64,000 nt of DNA, taken from contig OZ253541.1 in assembly GCA_965262365.1 (NCBI GenBank), positions 2,914,001 to 2,978,000 of the forward strand. The letters are read 5' to 3'. Shown here piece by piece: positions 29,001-36,919 of this stretch. Position 1 is the first letter of the stretch. Each line of letters begins with the position of its first letter. The notes under the pieces are model-generated. The model saw only the letters and a list, made by a program, of their open reading frames with translations, did no database searches and was not told the DNA's origin. The DNA is from UBA6522 sp965262365. Its GTDB lineage: Bacteria; Pseudomonadota; Gammaproteobacteria; Steroidobacterales; Rariloculaceae. Made by a program: the position numbers and the translations under genes.

Positions 29001-29019
29001 CCTCTTCCCGTGCGGTCAT
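26002..29019 (-). CDS. pglX: BREX adenine-specific DNA methyltransferase PglX (type 3 PglXI-like)
   Basis: This is a 1005-residue DNA methyltransferase. Motif I LDGFAGTGMTG (residues 226-236) binds S-adenosylmethionine. FTDPPFGENLYY (DPPF at 586-589) is the catalytic motif IV, with a DPPW-like stretch also at 150-153. Between them lies a zinc ribbon (C340/C343 and C367/C370). This inserted layout is that of the type 3 PglX and DUF1156-like enzymes, not of type 1 PglX. In BREX it marks host DNA at a non-palindromic site and takes part in exclusion. It overlaps the AlbA-like gene by 41 bases and the pglZ gene by 4. The start ATG at 29019 has a weak ribosome site, so a slightly later start is possible. 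Confidence 0.88.
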   Translation of the reverse strand: MTAREEGIRAVASSGWEKPIGRLFRDPSGQDELFEQSLEESLEARRGTPVECLGLTFENDQGRRTYFLERLRDGLDELHTKLGSVPWTGVDDTVARMAAVEQWPMGDEPRLRNLADRMSHADLSKDLLQRWKDEVGFPHGEIDDILKLSDPPWHTACPNPFLGAFVKTYGKPYDPDESYRRTPFAVDIREGKTHAVYRAHSYHTKVPHLAIIPSILHYTEPGDLVLDGFAGTGMTGVAAQWCGTAAESYRKSLEAKWAKEGLVAPNWGVRHTIQNDLSPLAGFIAANYSLPFDVEVFAEAGRMLLDEIEAEIGWMYETLHTDGETKGRIDYTVWSEVFGCPECNEEIVFVKEALDKETKRIHSQIECPHCGSIQRKESMDLRFERFHDPGDDQICRRPRREPVLIFYRVDGKKFEKTPDSDDAELLGRISSLPFPTDFPTLRLPKCQMTRVGRVATTETNAVHHMFLARAAHALAAMWRRASTHPDTRIRHMLLYLVEQAVWTMATLNRYRPTGYSQVNQFLSGVFYVPSQHSECSPSYVLGGKLKRLIKAFRVHLETGNNACAVTASTAASLGIPDDSIDYIFTDPPFGENLYYADLNFLIESWHGVLTNAVPEAIVDRFKKKGLPEYQQLMQRCFQEYRRVLKPGRWITVVFHNSKNAVWTAIQEAMLASGFVVADVRTLDKQQGSFKQVTSTAVKQDLVISAYKPNDGLEERFVLTKGTEEGVWDFLRTHLAQLPVFVLKDGRVEVVNERQPHILFDRMVAFHVLRNVTVPLSIGDFLVGVTQRFPERDGMVFLSDQVVEYDRKRMAAREVAQLEIFVIDESSAIQWLRRLLSRKPQRVQDIHPQFLQEIAGWRKHEKLPELSEMLDQNFLRYDGIGEVPSQIHAYLSTNYKELRKLPKDHPALRSKAAQRWYVPDPNKAIDVELRRTHALLREFDEYRRSSQKRLRLFRLEAVRAGFFRAYQEQDYATIIKVAEKIPDAIRQEDQKLMLWYDQAVTRLGAA

Positions 29020-30862
29020 GCCCGCCCATGCGGCCGGCCCTGAGTGCGACGCCGGAATCCGTCAGCACATAGGCTTGATCTGGATGGTTCGGCCGGTCCG
29101 GATATAACATACGGAGCAAGCCGCCAGCCAACAGCGGTTCCAGGTGGTTGCGGCGGAAGAACGTTCGATGCGTCAGTCGCAGTTCGCCCATTATCGCCGC
29201 CACGGAGCGGGGCACTTCGCAGAAGGTCAGGATCTTCCATGCCGCTTCGTCAAGACTCTTCGGTGCGGAAGCTTGGTCAGTGACGGACCTCGGCGGCCTA
29301 GATCCAGGTTGGTCACTGACCAACTTCTGCGGTTGAGAGCCGACTTGGTCAGTGTCCGAGCCAGCTTGGTCACCGGCCGGGTCAACGACGCCGAACCGCT
29401 GTCCAAGATGTTCCGCTACATGAAACATCGGTGATTCGTCGGCGCCAACCGGCGAAAGGAGGCCCTGGACCGTCAGGCGCTCCAGGACCGCACGTGCATC
29501 ATCGCCGTACAACCCGGTGACGGCGTGCACGTCTCGGAGGCGCAGTTCACCTTCGCGACAGGCGAACGCAAAAACCTTTGCCTCGGCGTCGTCCAGGCGG
29601 ACACCGAGGCCAGCCTGGAAAAGGAGCTGCTCTTCGGACAGCAGTTCTTCCTTGAAGAGGGTAAGTTGAAACGCCTTCTGCCGTTTGTCGTTGTCGACAA
29701 GCGGCGGTACTAGGCCGAGTTGCCGCCAGTTGCCAAAGATGGCGCGAATCCCGGTCCCGGCCTGCTCGCTGAGACCGATGCGGCGGAAAGCGCCGACGAG
29801 CCTGGGGTTTCGGACCTCCCTCTCGCCGGGAAGCAGGAGTTCGTCCCTCGATACGAAAGCATCACCCGGATTCCAGAAGATCGTTCGGTCGTCAAAAAAC
29901 CGGATCGCCGGCTTGCGAGTATGGTCCGCAAAATCTTGGTGTATCAGCAGGTTTATCGCCGCCTCCCGGAAGGCGATGTAGTCCGGCGGACGGTCTTCCC
30001 GCCGCAAGGTTTCGGGATCGATGGAAAATGGCTTTTCGGCACGCTGAAGATAACGATCCACCAGCGTCCTCCAGGTTTCCACAAGATTGGTTTCAATGAC
30101 CAGCCGGTCGGCCCAGCGTTCCTCGGCCAATTCCTCCGACCAGTCTCCACGGCTCCACAGCCAGTCAACCACGGGACGAGGCAGGAACTGCCGAAACGCA
30201 GGGGCAGCACCGAACAGCAGGATCGACGCGCGGGTCGGCCGCAACCCGGCGGCGGTTTCGACAACCAAACCCCATTGGTGGAGGAATTCCAGATGCGATA
30301 GCGTCGCGTCCCAGTCGGGGTTCCGATCCTCGAAGAGCTTCCGGTACCAGCGCACGGAGCCATCGTCGAAGCAGCGTTCTGGATCCAGGTCAATCGCGTC
30401 ACCGTCGTAGCGATCCTCCGACGCGTCGCGCAGCAACCTTTCGATCTCAGCTTGCGTGCATCGCTCGTCACCGGCACCACGCCGGATGAACGACTCCCGG
30501 ATGTCGCCATTGAGGTAGACGGGTTTGTCCTGTCGACGTGCCTCCGGGATATGGAAGATAAGAAGCGCATTGCCGCTGTCCTCGACCAAACGCTCCTCAG
30601 CAGCGACGATGCGGTTTAGTTTCTGTCCCGACCGCAGGACGCTGAGAAAGTCATTCTGGACCTTGTCCACGTCAAGGACGCCAATGACCTCGAAGGCGCC
30701 CCCGCTGTCCCGTACGCCGAACACGAGCCAGCCACCTTCAGTGTTGGAAAAGGCAGAGACCGTTCTATAGGCCGATTGGGGCACGTCCTTTTGAGCCGCC
30801 TTGAACTCAATGTCACTCCACTCGTAGCCTTTGAGGCGTTCGATGAGTTCGTCCCGATCCAT
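28979..30862 (-). CDS. AlbA_2/Schlafen-type ATP-binding protein embedded in the BREX operon
   Basis: The 627-residue protein starts with an AlbA_2/Schlafen-like domain: SDIEFKAAQKDVP, YRTVSAFSNTEGGWLVFGV (residues about 16-50). A HATPase_c_4-like region follows (FREAAINLLIHQDF near residue 300, then GTGIRAIF). The C-terminus is a winged-helix pair separated by a T/S-D-Q-rich linker. Such proteins are common as transcription-regulator or RNA/DNA-binding factors. In canonical type 3 BREX this slot does not exist; the helicase BrxHII lies elsewhere. Here the gene is only six bases after brxC and overlaps pglX, so it is part of the operon. Whether it replaces the helicase function is unknown. Confidence 0.8.
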   Translation of the reverse strand: MDRDELIERLKGYEWSDIEFKAAQKDVPQSAYRTVSAFSNTEGGWLVFGVRDSGGAFEVIGVLDVDKVQNDFLSVLRSGQKLNRIVAAEERLVEDSGNALLIFHIPEARRQDKPVYLNGDIRESFIRRGAGDERCTQAEIERLLRDASEDRYDGDAIDLDPERCFDDGSVRWYRKLFEDRNPDWDATLSHLEFLHQWGLVVETAAGLRPTRASILLFGAAPAFRQFLPRPVVDWLWSRGDWSEELAEERWADRLVIETNLVETWRTLVDRYLQRAEKPFSIDPETLRREDRPPDYIAFREAAINLLIHQDFADHTRKPAIRFFDDRTIFWNPGDAFVSRDELLLPGEREVRNPRLVGAFRRIGLSEQAGTGIRAIFGNWRQLGLVPPLVDNDKRQKAFQLTLFKEELLSEEQLLFQAGLGVRLDDAEAKVFAFACREGELRLRDVHAVTGLYGDDARAVLERLTVQGLLSPVGADESPMFHVAEHLGQRFGVVDPAGDQAGSDTDQVGSQPQKLVSDQPGSRPPRSVTDQASAPKSLDEAAWKILTFCEVPRSVAAIMGELRLTHRTFFRRNHLEPLLAGGLLRMLYPDRPNHPDQAYVLTDSGVALRAGRMGGHDRTGRGDPSRGE

Positions 30863-30868
30863 TGGCGC

Positions 30869-33800
30869 CTACTCCAGCACAATTCTAATTTGGGCCGGAT
30901 CATGCCCTTCGCCACGGTCGCTCAGATAGTTGTTGAAGCGCGCCTTCATCTGCGCTGGGCTCGCCGGCGAGCCTCCCGAGAGGAGAGCGATTCGCAATTC
31001 CTCGGTCGTGACCACAACCTTGACAAGGCCTGACAGAACCTCCCGGAGAGATTCGATGAACTCCGGCTCCAGCCGATCAGGAAGAACGCGTTCCTTGAGG
31101 AAGGCGTCGAGACGCTTTCGGCGCTCGGACTGAAGCAGCGACAGGTTCTCGCGCGTCGCCGGATCGTCCAGGTTGGCGAGCAACATCCGCGTCCAGTCCG
31201 CGAGAAGCTGGTCGAGGCTGTCGTCGAGCCGCGCGAGAATCTCGTTAACGGGACCCGTTTCGGACTCTAGGGCTGGCCTGAACTCGCAGTGCGGACAGAC
31301 GGGAGAAGCGTCGAGTTCTTCCCTGGTCAGCTTGAAACAACTTGTCAGCCCAAGAAGTGCATCGCGGACGTCCTCCAGGCGTTTCACCGGCATGAGGTCA
31401 ATGGACAATGAGAGTGCTTGTAGCCGGCCGAACCGCTCGTCGCGCATCAGAGCCGACTTTTTCCTGTCGGCCGTTACTCCGAGCCGAGCCTTGGCATGAA
31501 GGGTGAGATACATGTTCACAAAGGCCTTCTTCAGGTCGTTCATCTCCCGCGATACCTGTCTACGGAACGACGCTGTGTCTCGTTGGATGGGATTCGTCAT
31601 CTTGGCGAGTGTTTCGCCCCGAATTTCCCTCATCCGCCCCGTCCATTCGTGGGACGGGGGAAGAGCCGCTTCGGCGGTCGTCAGGAATGCCGCGACGGGG
31701 CCAAGCTGCGAAACCAACCCCAAAAGGGTTTCCACTCGTGTGAGGGATTCGATCCCTGCTGCGTGGCTGCTCACTTCTTTAACGTCATGGCGGAAGTTTT
31801 TCAGACGACCGGGCGACGTGTAGAGCTGGAGCGACTCGAGGAAGGCCTTCGTTCCCTGCAGAACCGCGCCCCGAGTTTTCGTTTCGTCGTCGTCAACCAG
31901 ATTCCGTCCCCAGAACACGATGCCGCCGTCCACGGCCTTCTGGGCCATGACCAGCCGATTGACGGTCTCGGAGACCGCCTTCTGAAGTTCCTGCACTGGA
32001 TCGTCCATTCCCTGCGTCACGCGGACCGCCATACCCGGCGTCAATCCGAGCAGATCGAATAGCGCCTTGATGGCCGGGACGTTCCACTCCTTCGGACGCT
32101 CAACATGCTTGAACCGGATAAGCTCGAGGAGTGGCGCGGCGGCCAGCGCGGACAGATCGGCCGCATCGAACTTCCGGCCGGGAATGGCTAGCACGATATC
32201 GCCGGACCAGACCAGCGCCGCAAGCAGCACGACGGCCCATTCCGGTTCGAGGCGCAGCGACCCGACCGCGAGGTACTCGACACCAAGCAGTTCCTCGATC
32301 AGCGCGGTGCGATTGACAACCTGGCCGTGCCCTTTCTCGTGCACCCGGTCCAGAATATAGGTAGCGTACTTCGATCTGTAGGGATCGAGTTTGTCGCCGT
32401 CAAGGAGATCGAGCGCGTCGAGAACGCCGGTTGCCTGTCTTGTCTTGGTCGCGCCCGCGATCCAGCGTAGCGCATCCTGAGCCGCCTGCGCGCGGTTCAA
32501 GGACGTGATCAACACCGAGAAACGCGGATATTCAGGCGCCTGCTCGGCGAAATGCGTTTCAAGGCAGATGCCGGCGACTGCGTTGATCAGGTCCCGCAAG
32601 TTGATACGTTCGGCTGGCAATATCCCTGAAAGTTGACGAAGCGAATGGCCCTGGGCCCATTGCAACAGCGCTTTCCGTCGTCCTTGATAACTCACCTCGA
32701 AAGCCGATCCAATGTGTTCCCGCAACCAGTTGACCAAGCCCCGAAGGAAGCCCGTCGCCTTCGACTCATAGGTTGCCTTGGCATGGCCGGAGGATGTCGA
32801 GGCCAGATCGATGGCCGCCGCATAGCCCCGCAACGTGTCCTGGAAGCGATCATCCGTGCCGGTCAGGTGAAAGAAGACCTCATCCGGGACCTTCTCGTCC
32901 GTGAAGCGTGGCGGATCATGCGGCTGGAGGAAGTAAAGGTAAAAATCGCGCGACGGCACCGCAGTGGAGCGTTCGTTTGGCGCGCCAAAGAACAGGTATC
33001 CCTGCCGCGCGGCCTTGCGGTCGCGCCATTCGAGCTCGTGCTCCCAAATGCGATAACCGGTGACGTACGTTTCGTCGGTGCACTCCACCGCCCGCCTGAG
33101 CGCGTCGTAGTAGTATCGGTCCAGCCGCACGGCATCGAGGCTTTCGGCCCGCCTTTCTATCAATGCGTCGAAGTCGTCGGTCTTCTTTAGATCGAGGTAG
33201 TACTGGCCGTTGTCCGTGTTCGATGAGATGAACTGGCCGCTGACGGTCCTGTGGATCTCCCGGAGCACCGTTTCCACCTGCGATTGCAGGTCGTCCGCCG
33301 GGTCGCCCCCGAGATCCTCGATTCCGGGCTGATACAGGCAGAGACCGTCCCTGAGCTCCCTGGCGGTCGGTCCGATGGGGGCGTAAATGTCTCTGGTGGT
33401 GAGTCGGTGCACGGAAAGCGCATGAATGACCCGCATCGCCATGGCCTTGTAGGCCGGCCGAGTGAACGCCTGTTCGATGCGCGATTCAAGTACCCGGCTG
33501 CAATCGATGACGTCCTTGATATCGTCGACGGTGCGAAAGGACGGATTCTCCCGCAGGTTCGACCAGTAACCGTCATAGGCGATCAGGCCGGGATGTTCCT
33601 TCGGCAGCTCATGCTTGAGCAACCGCTGCATCGCAAGCGAAAGGGTTCGGAGAATCTCGCGTTTCTCCACCGCTGTGATCCGTTCGAAGGTGTCGATGTA
33701 GTCAGGATGGACAGGGAACAGATCGACATACTCCTGCATGCGCTCGTTCATGCGCCCGTAGAAGCGTGCGAACGGCGCCAGATACTCGCGAACCGCGGCC

Positions 33801-34600
33801 TGTTGTTCGGCGGTCTTCCTGAGGAGGCGTTGCGCCACGACGAACTTCACGTCTCTGCGGGCAATAGGAATTTGCTCGAATCGGTCCTTCACCCGCCGGA
33901 TGCTGCCGGCGACAAAGGCGAAACGGGGACTGTCGAAGATGGCCTCCTGCAGGCCGGCGATGAACCTGAAACGAAGGTCCTTGCACACCTCGCCAACCTC
34001 CCGCAGGAAGTTCAGGTCGAGAATCAGCTCTTGGTCGTTGCGCGTGCGCAGGTAGTCCAGCAGTTCGTCCACGATCAGCAGCAGCCCGAGATCAGGATAC
34101 CTCTCGTGGAATGCCGCCATCATCTCCTCGAAGGCACGCTTGCTGCCTGAAGCATCGGCGGCGCCAGGGAAGGTGAAGACAACACCGAGGGCGTTCAGGT
34201 GGTCCTCAAGCTCGCCGATGACGATGTCACGCAAAGACATCGTGGTCGATCCGATCTCAGTTCGAACCACCTTGAACTTGCCAGCTACGGCTCGGGCATC
34301 TTGCACAGTCTGCGGATGGGAAAGTTCCGACGCTAGATCGGTGTGCTCCGCGATACCCGAAATGACGGACATCAGATGAGACTTTCCGGTGCCATAGTTG
34401 CCTACGATCAGCAGTCCCTTGTTGTCGGCGGGCTTGTCGTAGCGAAGTTGGGGAAAAACAATGGCTGCGAGCTTCTCGGACATTTCGTCCGAAATGACGT
34501 AGCTGCTGACCAAGTGGCGAGCCGCCGTCGACTCGTCGGCATCGCGTAGCTGAACCACGGTCTCGATCGGATCGAATCGGATCAGTTCTTCGTACCTCAT
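30869..34600 (-). CDS. brxC: BREX ATPase BrxC (DUF6079 type)
   Basis: BrxC is the large P-loop ATPase of BREX. The 1243-residue product has Walker A GNYGTGKS at residues 67-74 and Walker B LLLIVDEL at 173-180. It continues with a long helical region and a CPHCEF pair late in the protein. Size and the early P-loop match the DUF6079 BrxC of type 3 systems. The start overlaps the brxF stop (ATGA). In known systems it is essential for exclusion, and a DNA-loading or motor role has been proposed. Confidence 0.88.
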   Translation of the reverse strand: MRYEELIRFDPIETVVQLRDADESTAARHLVSSYVISDEMSEKLAAIVFPQLRYDKPADNKGLLIVGNYGTGKSHLMSVISGIAEHTDLASELSHPQTVQDARAVAGKFKVVRTEIGSTTMSLRDIVIGELEDHLNALGVVFTFPGAADASGSKRAFEEMMAAFHERYPDLGLLLIVDELLDYLRTRNDQELILDLNFLREVGEVCKDLRFRFIAGLQEAIFDSPRFAFVAGSIRRVKDRFEQIPIARRDVKFVVAQRLLRKTAEQQAAVREYLAPFARFYGRMNERMQEYVDLFPVHPDYIDTFERITAVEKREILRTLSLAMQRLLKHELPKEHPGLIAYDGYWSNLRENPSFRTVDDIKDVIDCSRVLESRIEQAFTRPAYKAMAMRVIHALSVHRLTTRDIYAPIGPTARELRDGLCLYQPGIEDLGGDPADDLQSQVETVLREIHRTVSGQFISSNTDNGQYYLDLKKTDDFDALIERRAESLDAVRLDRYYYDALRRAVECTDETYVTGYRIWEHELEWRDRKAARQGYLFFGAPNERSTAVPSRDFYLYFLQPHDPPRFTDEKVPDEVFFHLTGTDDRFQDTLRGYAAAIDLASTSSGHAKATYESKATGFLRGLVNWLREHIGSAFEVSYQGRRKALLQWAQGHSLRQLSGILPAERINLRDLINAVAGICLETHFAEQAPEYPRFSVLITSLNRAQAAQDALRWIAGATKTRQATGVLDALDLLDGDKLDPYRSKYATYILDRVHEKGHGQVVNRTALIEELLGVEYLAVGSLRLEPEWAVVLLAALVWSGDIVLAIPGRKFDAADLSALAAAPLLELIRFKHVERPKEWNVPAIKALFDLLGLTPGMAVRVTQGMDDPVQELQKAVSETVNRLVMAQKAVDGGIVFWGRNLVDDDETKTRGAVLQGTKAFLESLQLYTSPGRLKNFRHDVKEVSSHAAGIESLTRVETLLGLVSQLGPVAAFLTTAEAALPPSHEWTGRMREIRGETLAKMTNPIQRDTASFRRQVSREMNDLKKAFVNMYLTLHAKARLGVTADRKKSALMRDERFGRLQALSLSIDLMPVKRLEDVRDALLGLTSCFKLTREELDASPVCPHCEFRPALESETGPVNEILARLDDSLDQLLADWTRMLLANLDDPATRENLSLLQSERRKRLDAFLKERVLPDRLEPEFIESLREVLSGLVKVVVTTEELRIALLSGGSPASPAQMKARFNNYLSDRGEGHDPAQIRIVLE

Positions 34601-35073
34601 CGCGCCGTCCCAGTACAGACGACCAGCGTGCCATCCACCGGATAGCGCCGGTGCTCCAGATGCCCCGGCTCTGCATAGCAGAGATTGTCCTTTTCGATGT
34701 TGCCGTTCCAGGCCGCGGCGATAGTCCTGCTCCGCGAAAGACCCTGTAGCAGCCGGAGCGGGTCCTGGTGAAGCGTAACGTCGAAGAGCAGTTCGGTGTT
34801 GTCCAGCAACACAACGTCGCTCGCGGTCCTGGCGATTATCTGGTCGAGAAGGCGCCGCGTCCGTCGCGGACGCTGCCGCTCGGCCAGATCGAGCAATCTG
34901 CGAGACAGTTCCAGATTGATGTTGACGAGCGGTGCACCGGTGCGCTCGGAGACTTCCCGAAGGGCGGTGGTCTTGCCAGTTCCCGCCGGCCCCACAACGA
35001 GTACCAGCCGGTGATAGAGTCCTTTCGCGTGTTCGATCTTTGCGCTCACGTCCTCGAATATCGGCGACTTCAT
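34597..35073 (-). CDS. brxF: BREX-3 P-loop protein BrxF
   Basis: This 158-residue single-domain AAA-type ATPase has Walker A GPAGTGKT at residues 28-35 and a Walker B-like VVLLDNTELLF. BrxF is the marker gene of type 3 BREX and sits directly before brxC, as here. The start at ATG 35073 is chosen because it overlaps the preceding HTH stop (ATGA) and removes an unlikely 34-residue extension. Function in exclusion is not known in detail. Confidence 0.85.
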   Translation of the reverse strand: MKSPIFEDVSAKIEHAKGLYHRLVLVVGPAGTGKTTALREVSERTGAPLVNINLELSRRLLDLAERQRPRRTRRLLDQIIARTASDVVLLDNTELLFDVTLHQDPLRLLQGLSRSRTIAAAWNGNIEKDNLCYAEPGHLEHRRYPVDGTLVVCTGTAR

Positions 35074-35279
35074 GCTCGGATTTCTCCAGACTGCATGTCG
35101 TCCGCGCCGCCCTGCTCCAGCCAGCGATTGATCGCTTTCCTTCGGAACCGCCAGTGGCGCCCGACCTTCTGGCAAGGAACCCTGCCCTCCTGCGCCAACT
35201 TGTAGAGCGTAGATCGCGATATCCTCAGGTAGTCGGACACTTCGTCAATCGTCATGATGTCCCCAGGCTCGTGCTTCAT
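35070..35279 (-). CDS. HTH_17 (excisionase/MerR-like) DNA-binding protein, first gene of the BREX operon
   Basis: This 69-residue protein consists of one winged helix-turn-helix: MTIDEVSDYLRISRSTLY, then GRVPCQKVGRHWRF. It is the AlpA/excisionase type used by regulators and recombination directionality factors. Its stop overlaps the brxF start. As the first gene of the operon it is most likely an autoregulator. An excisionase role for the element is the alternative, but no integrase is nearby. Two TACTGACA repeats lie in the upstream region. Confidence 0.82.
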   Translation of the reverse strand: MKHEPGDIMTIDEVSDYLRISRSTLYKLAQEGRVPCQKVGRHWRFRRKAINRWLEQGGADDMQSGEIRA

Positions 35280-35327
35280 ATGGGCAATCCTCGCCGCTCT
35301 GTAAACAGATTTGCGTTGCTGCTCCGT

Positions 35328-35365
35328 TACTGACAGCCATTATCATACTTTGTCTACTACTGACA
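35328..35365 (-). promoter_or_regulatory. Direct repeat TACTGACA x2 upstream of the BREX operon (candidate operator/promoter)
   Basis: TACTGACA occurs at 35328-35335 and 35358-35365, 30 bases (about three helical turns) apart. On the minus strand the stretch between them contains TATGAT, a fair -10 box for the BREX operon. The repeats would flank it and could bind the HTH protein encoded first in the operon. This is inference from position; no -35 box is convincing. Confidence 0.45.
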
Positions 35366-35558
35366 TATATTCTTGTTTGCAACTCAACGGCACCGAGTGC
35401 AAGCAGCACCATATGAGCATGGCCGTCGTTTCACTCCTTGAAACCGTCGCAGTGGCACAGCCGCACCTCTGGATGACCGGCCGGTCGCGCCTACCCGAGC
35501 CACTGACGGGGATCAAAGTTCCTGTGGATCAGGAACTTACTGAACGAAAAGAAGCCTA

Positions 35559-36749
35559 GTGTACCGTCTCATAAATACGTTGACATAAAAGGCATGGTTC
35601 GGCATGCTTGCATCCATGCCCCGCCCCATTCTTCCGTTGAGCATCACGCCGGAACAGCGCGCCACGCTTCGGGCGGTGACGAACCGGCCAACAGCACCGC
35701 ATCGGGATCATCGGCGGGCATCGATCATACTGCATCGCGCCGACGGTCTGAGCCAGGCGGAGACCGCGCGGAGACTGGGCATCAGCCGGGCGGCGGTGAT
35801 CAAGTGGGAGCGGCGTTTTCGCGCGTCGGGCCTGGATGGCCTGGCCGACGCCAAGGGGCGGGGGCGCAAGCCGAGCATCGACCCGAAGGTGCGCGAGCGG
35901 ATCGTCCTCGGGGCAACGCGGCCGCCGCCGAACCGGACGCGCTGGTCGGTGCGCGGCATGGCCGCGGCGACCGGCGTGTCCAAGGCGACCGTGCAACGGT
36001 TGTGGAGCGCCAACGACATCAAGCCCCATGCGACGCGGACGTTCAAATTGTCCAACGACAAGCACTTCGAGCGGAAGTTCTGGGACGTGATCGGGTTGTA
36101 CCTGAACCCGCCGGACCGCGCGCTGGTGCTGTGTTGCGACGAGAAAAGCCAGTGCCAAGCCCTGGAACGCACCCAGCCCGGCTTTCCCGTCATGCGCGGC
36201 CACAGCCGCACGCAGACGCACGACTACAAGCGCCACGGCACCGTCACGCTGTTCGCCGCGCTGTCGTACCTCGACGGCAAGATATTCAGCCAGACCGCCG
36301 CCCGGCATACGCATCGGCAATGGTTGGCGTTCCTCAAACACCTCAACCGGGAGGTGCCGGTCGGGGTGAGCTTGCACCTGATCGTCGACAATTACGCCAC
36401 CCACAAGCACGCCAAGGTGAAATCCTGGATCAAGTGGCACAACCAGCGCCACCGCAAGACGCATGGCAACGACCGCGTGGTCCTGCATTTCACCCCGACC
36501 TCCAGTTCGTGGATGAACCTCGTGGAGCGGTTCTTCCGGGACCTCACGCAGGACGTCGTGCGCCACGGCAGTTTCACCAGCGTCGGCGGGCTGGTCGAGG
36601 CCATCAACGCCTATCTGGAGGAACACAATCTGAACCCCAAGCGGTACGTCTGGCGCCAATCCGGGCAGGACATCCTGGCCAAGATCCAGCGGGCCCGGCA
36701 GGCCCACAAAGCATTGGTATAATGTTTGCTAATTTAAGAGACACTACAC
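35559..36749 (+). mobile_element. IS630-family insertion sequence (1191 bp)
   Basis: The element is bounded by imperfect inverted repeats: left end GTGTACCGTCTCATAAAT, right end (complement) GTGTAGTGTCTCTTAAAT, with 15 of 18 matching. It is flanked by a TA on each side (35557-35558 and 36750-36751), the usual IS630 target. It carries one intact transposase gene, so it may still be active. It inserted into the TA of a TAG stop codon of a gene whose 3' end survives to the right. Confidence 0.9.
35616..36722 (+). CDS. IS630-family DDE transposase
   Basis: The transposase is about 368 residues. An N-terminal helix-turn-helix (SQAETARRLGISRAAVIKW) binds the ends. The DDE catalytic core follows: VLCCDEKSQC (first Asp), HLIVDNYATHK (second Asp) and SSSWMNLVERFFR (final Glu), the standard IS630/Tc1 pattern. 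A second ATG 12 bases upstream (35604) is in frame. The C-terminus ends 27 bases before the right repeat. All three catalytic residues are present. Confidence 0.95.
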   Translation: MPRPILPLSITPEQRATLRAVTNRPTAPHRDHRRASIILHRADGLSQAETARRLGISRAAVIKWERRFRASGLDGLADAKGRGRKPSIDPKVRERIVLGATRPPPNRTRWSVRGMAAATGVSKATVQRLWSANDIKPHATRTFKLSNDKHFERKFWDVIGLYLNPPDRALVLCCDEKSQCQALERTQPGFPVMRGHSRTQTHDYKRHGTVTLFAALSYLDGKIFSQTAARHTHRQWLAFLKHLNREVPVGVSLHLIVDNYATHKHAKVKSWIKWHNQRHRKTHGNDRVVLHFTPTSSSWMNLVERFFRDLTQDVVRHGSFTSVGGLVEAINAYLEEHNLNPKRYVWRQSGQDILAKIQRARQAHKALV

Positions 36750-36919
36750 TAGGTGATTGCATTTCCATCCACGGACCAGCGTTTCACCCACCCTACCGCG
36801 CTCGCCACCTGCTCGAGATAGCCGGCGACGTCCGGGGCATCCTCTCCGCAAAGCTCGGGCACGCGGGCTCCAAAATCGTTCACGAGCTTCGCCTCGACCT
36901 CGTCGTCCCTCCACGAAGT
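36749..36919 (-). pseudogene. Surviving 3' end of a truncated gene next to the IS630 copy
   Basis: A 56-codon open stretch on the minus strand encodes an acidic, helical segment (with LVNDFGARVPELCGEDAP, then GYLEQVASAVGW) with protein-like composition. It ends at a TAG whose TA is the IS target. The same TAG would be read across the pre-insertion junction, so the IS did not change the product. A stop lies just upstream and no start is visible, so the rest of the gene is missing. I do not recognise the family. Confidence 0.4.

Noticed and set aside
35311..35559. An 82-codon plus-strand frame between the BREX promoter region and the IS
   Set aside because: No ribosome site or domain, and it would cross the BREX promoter region.
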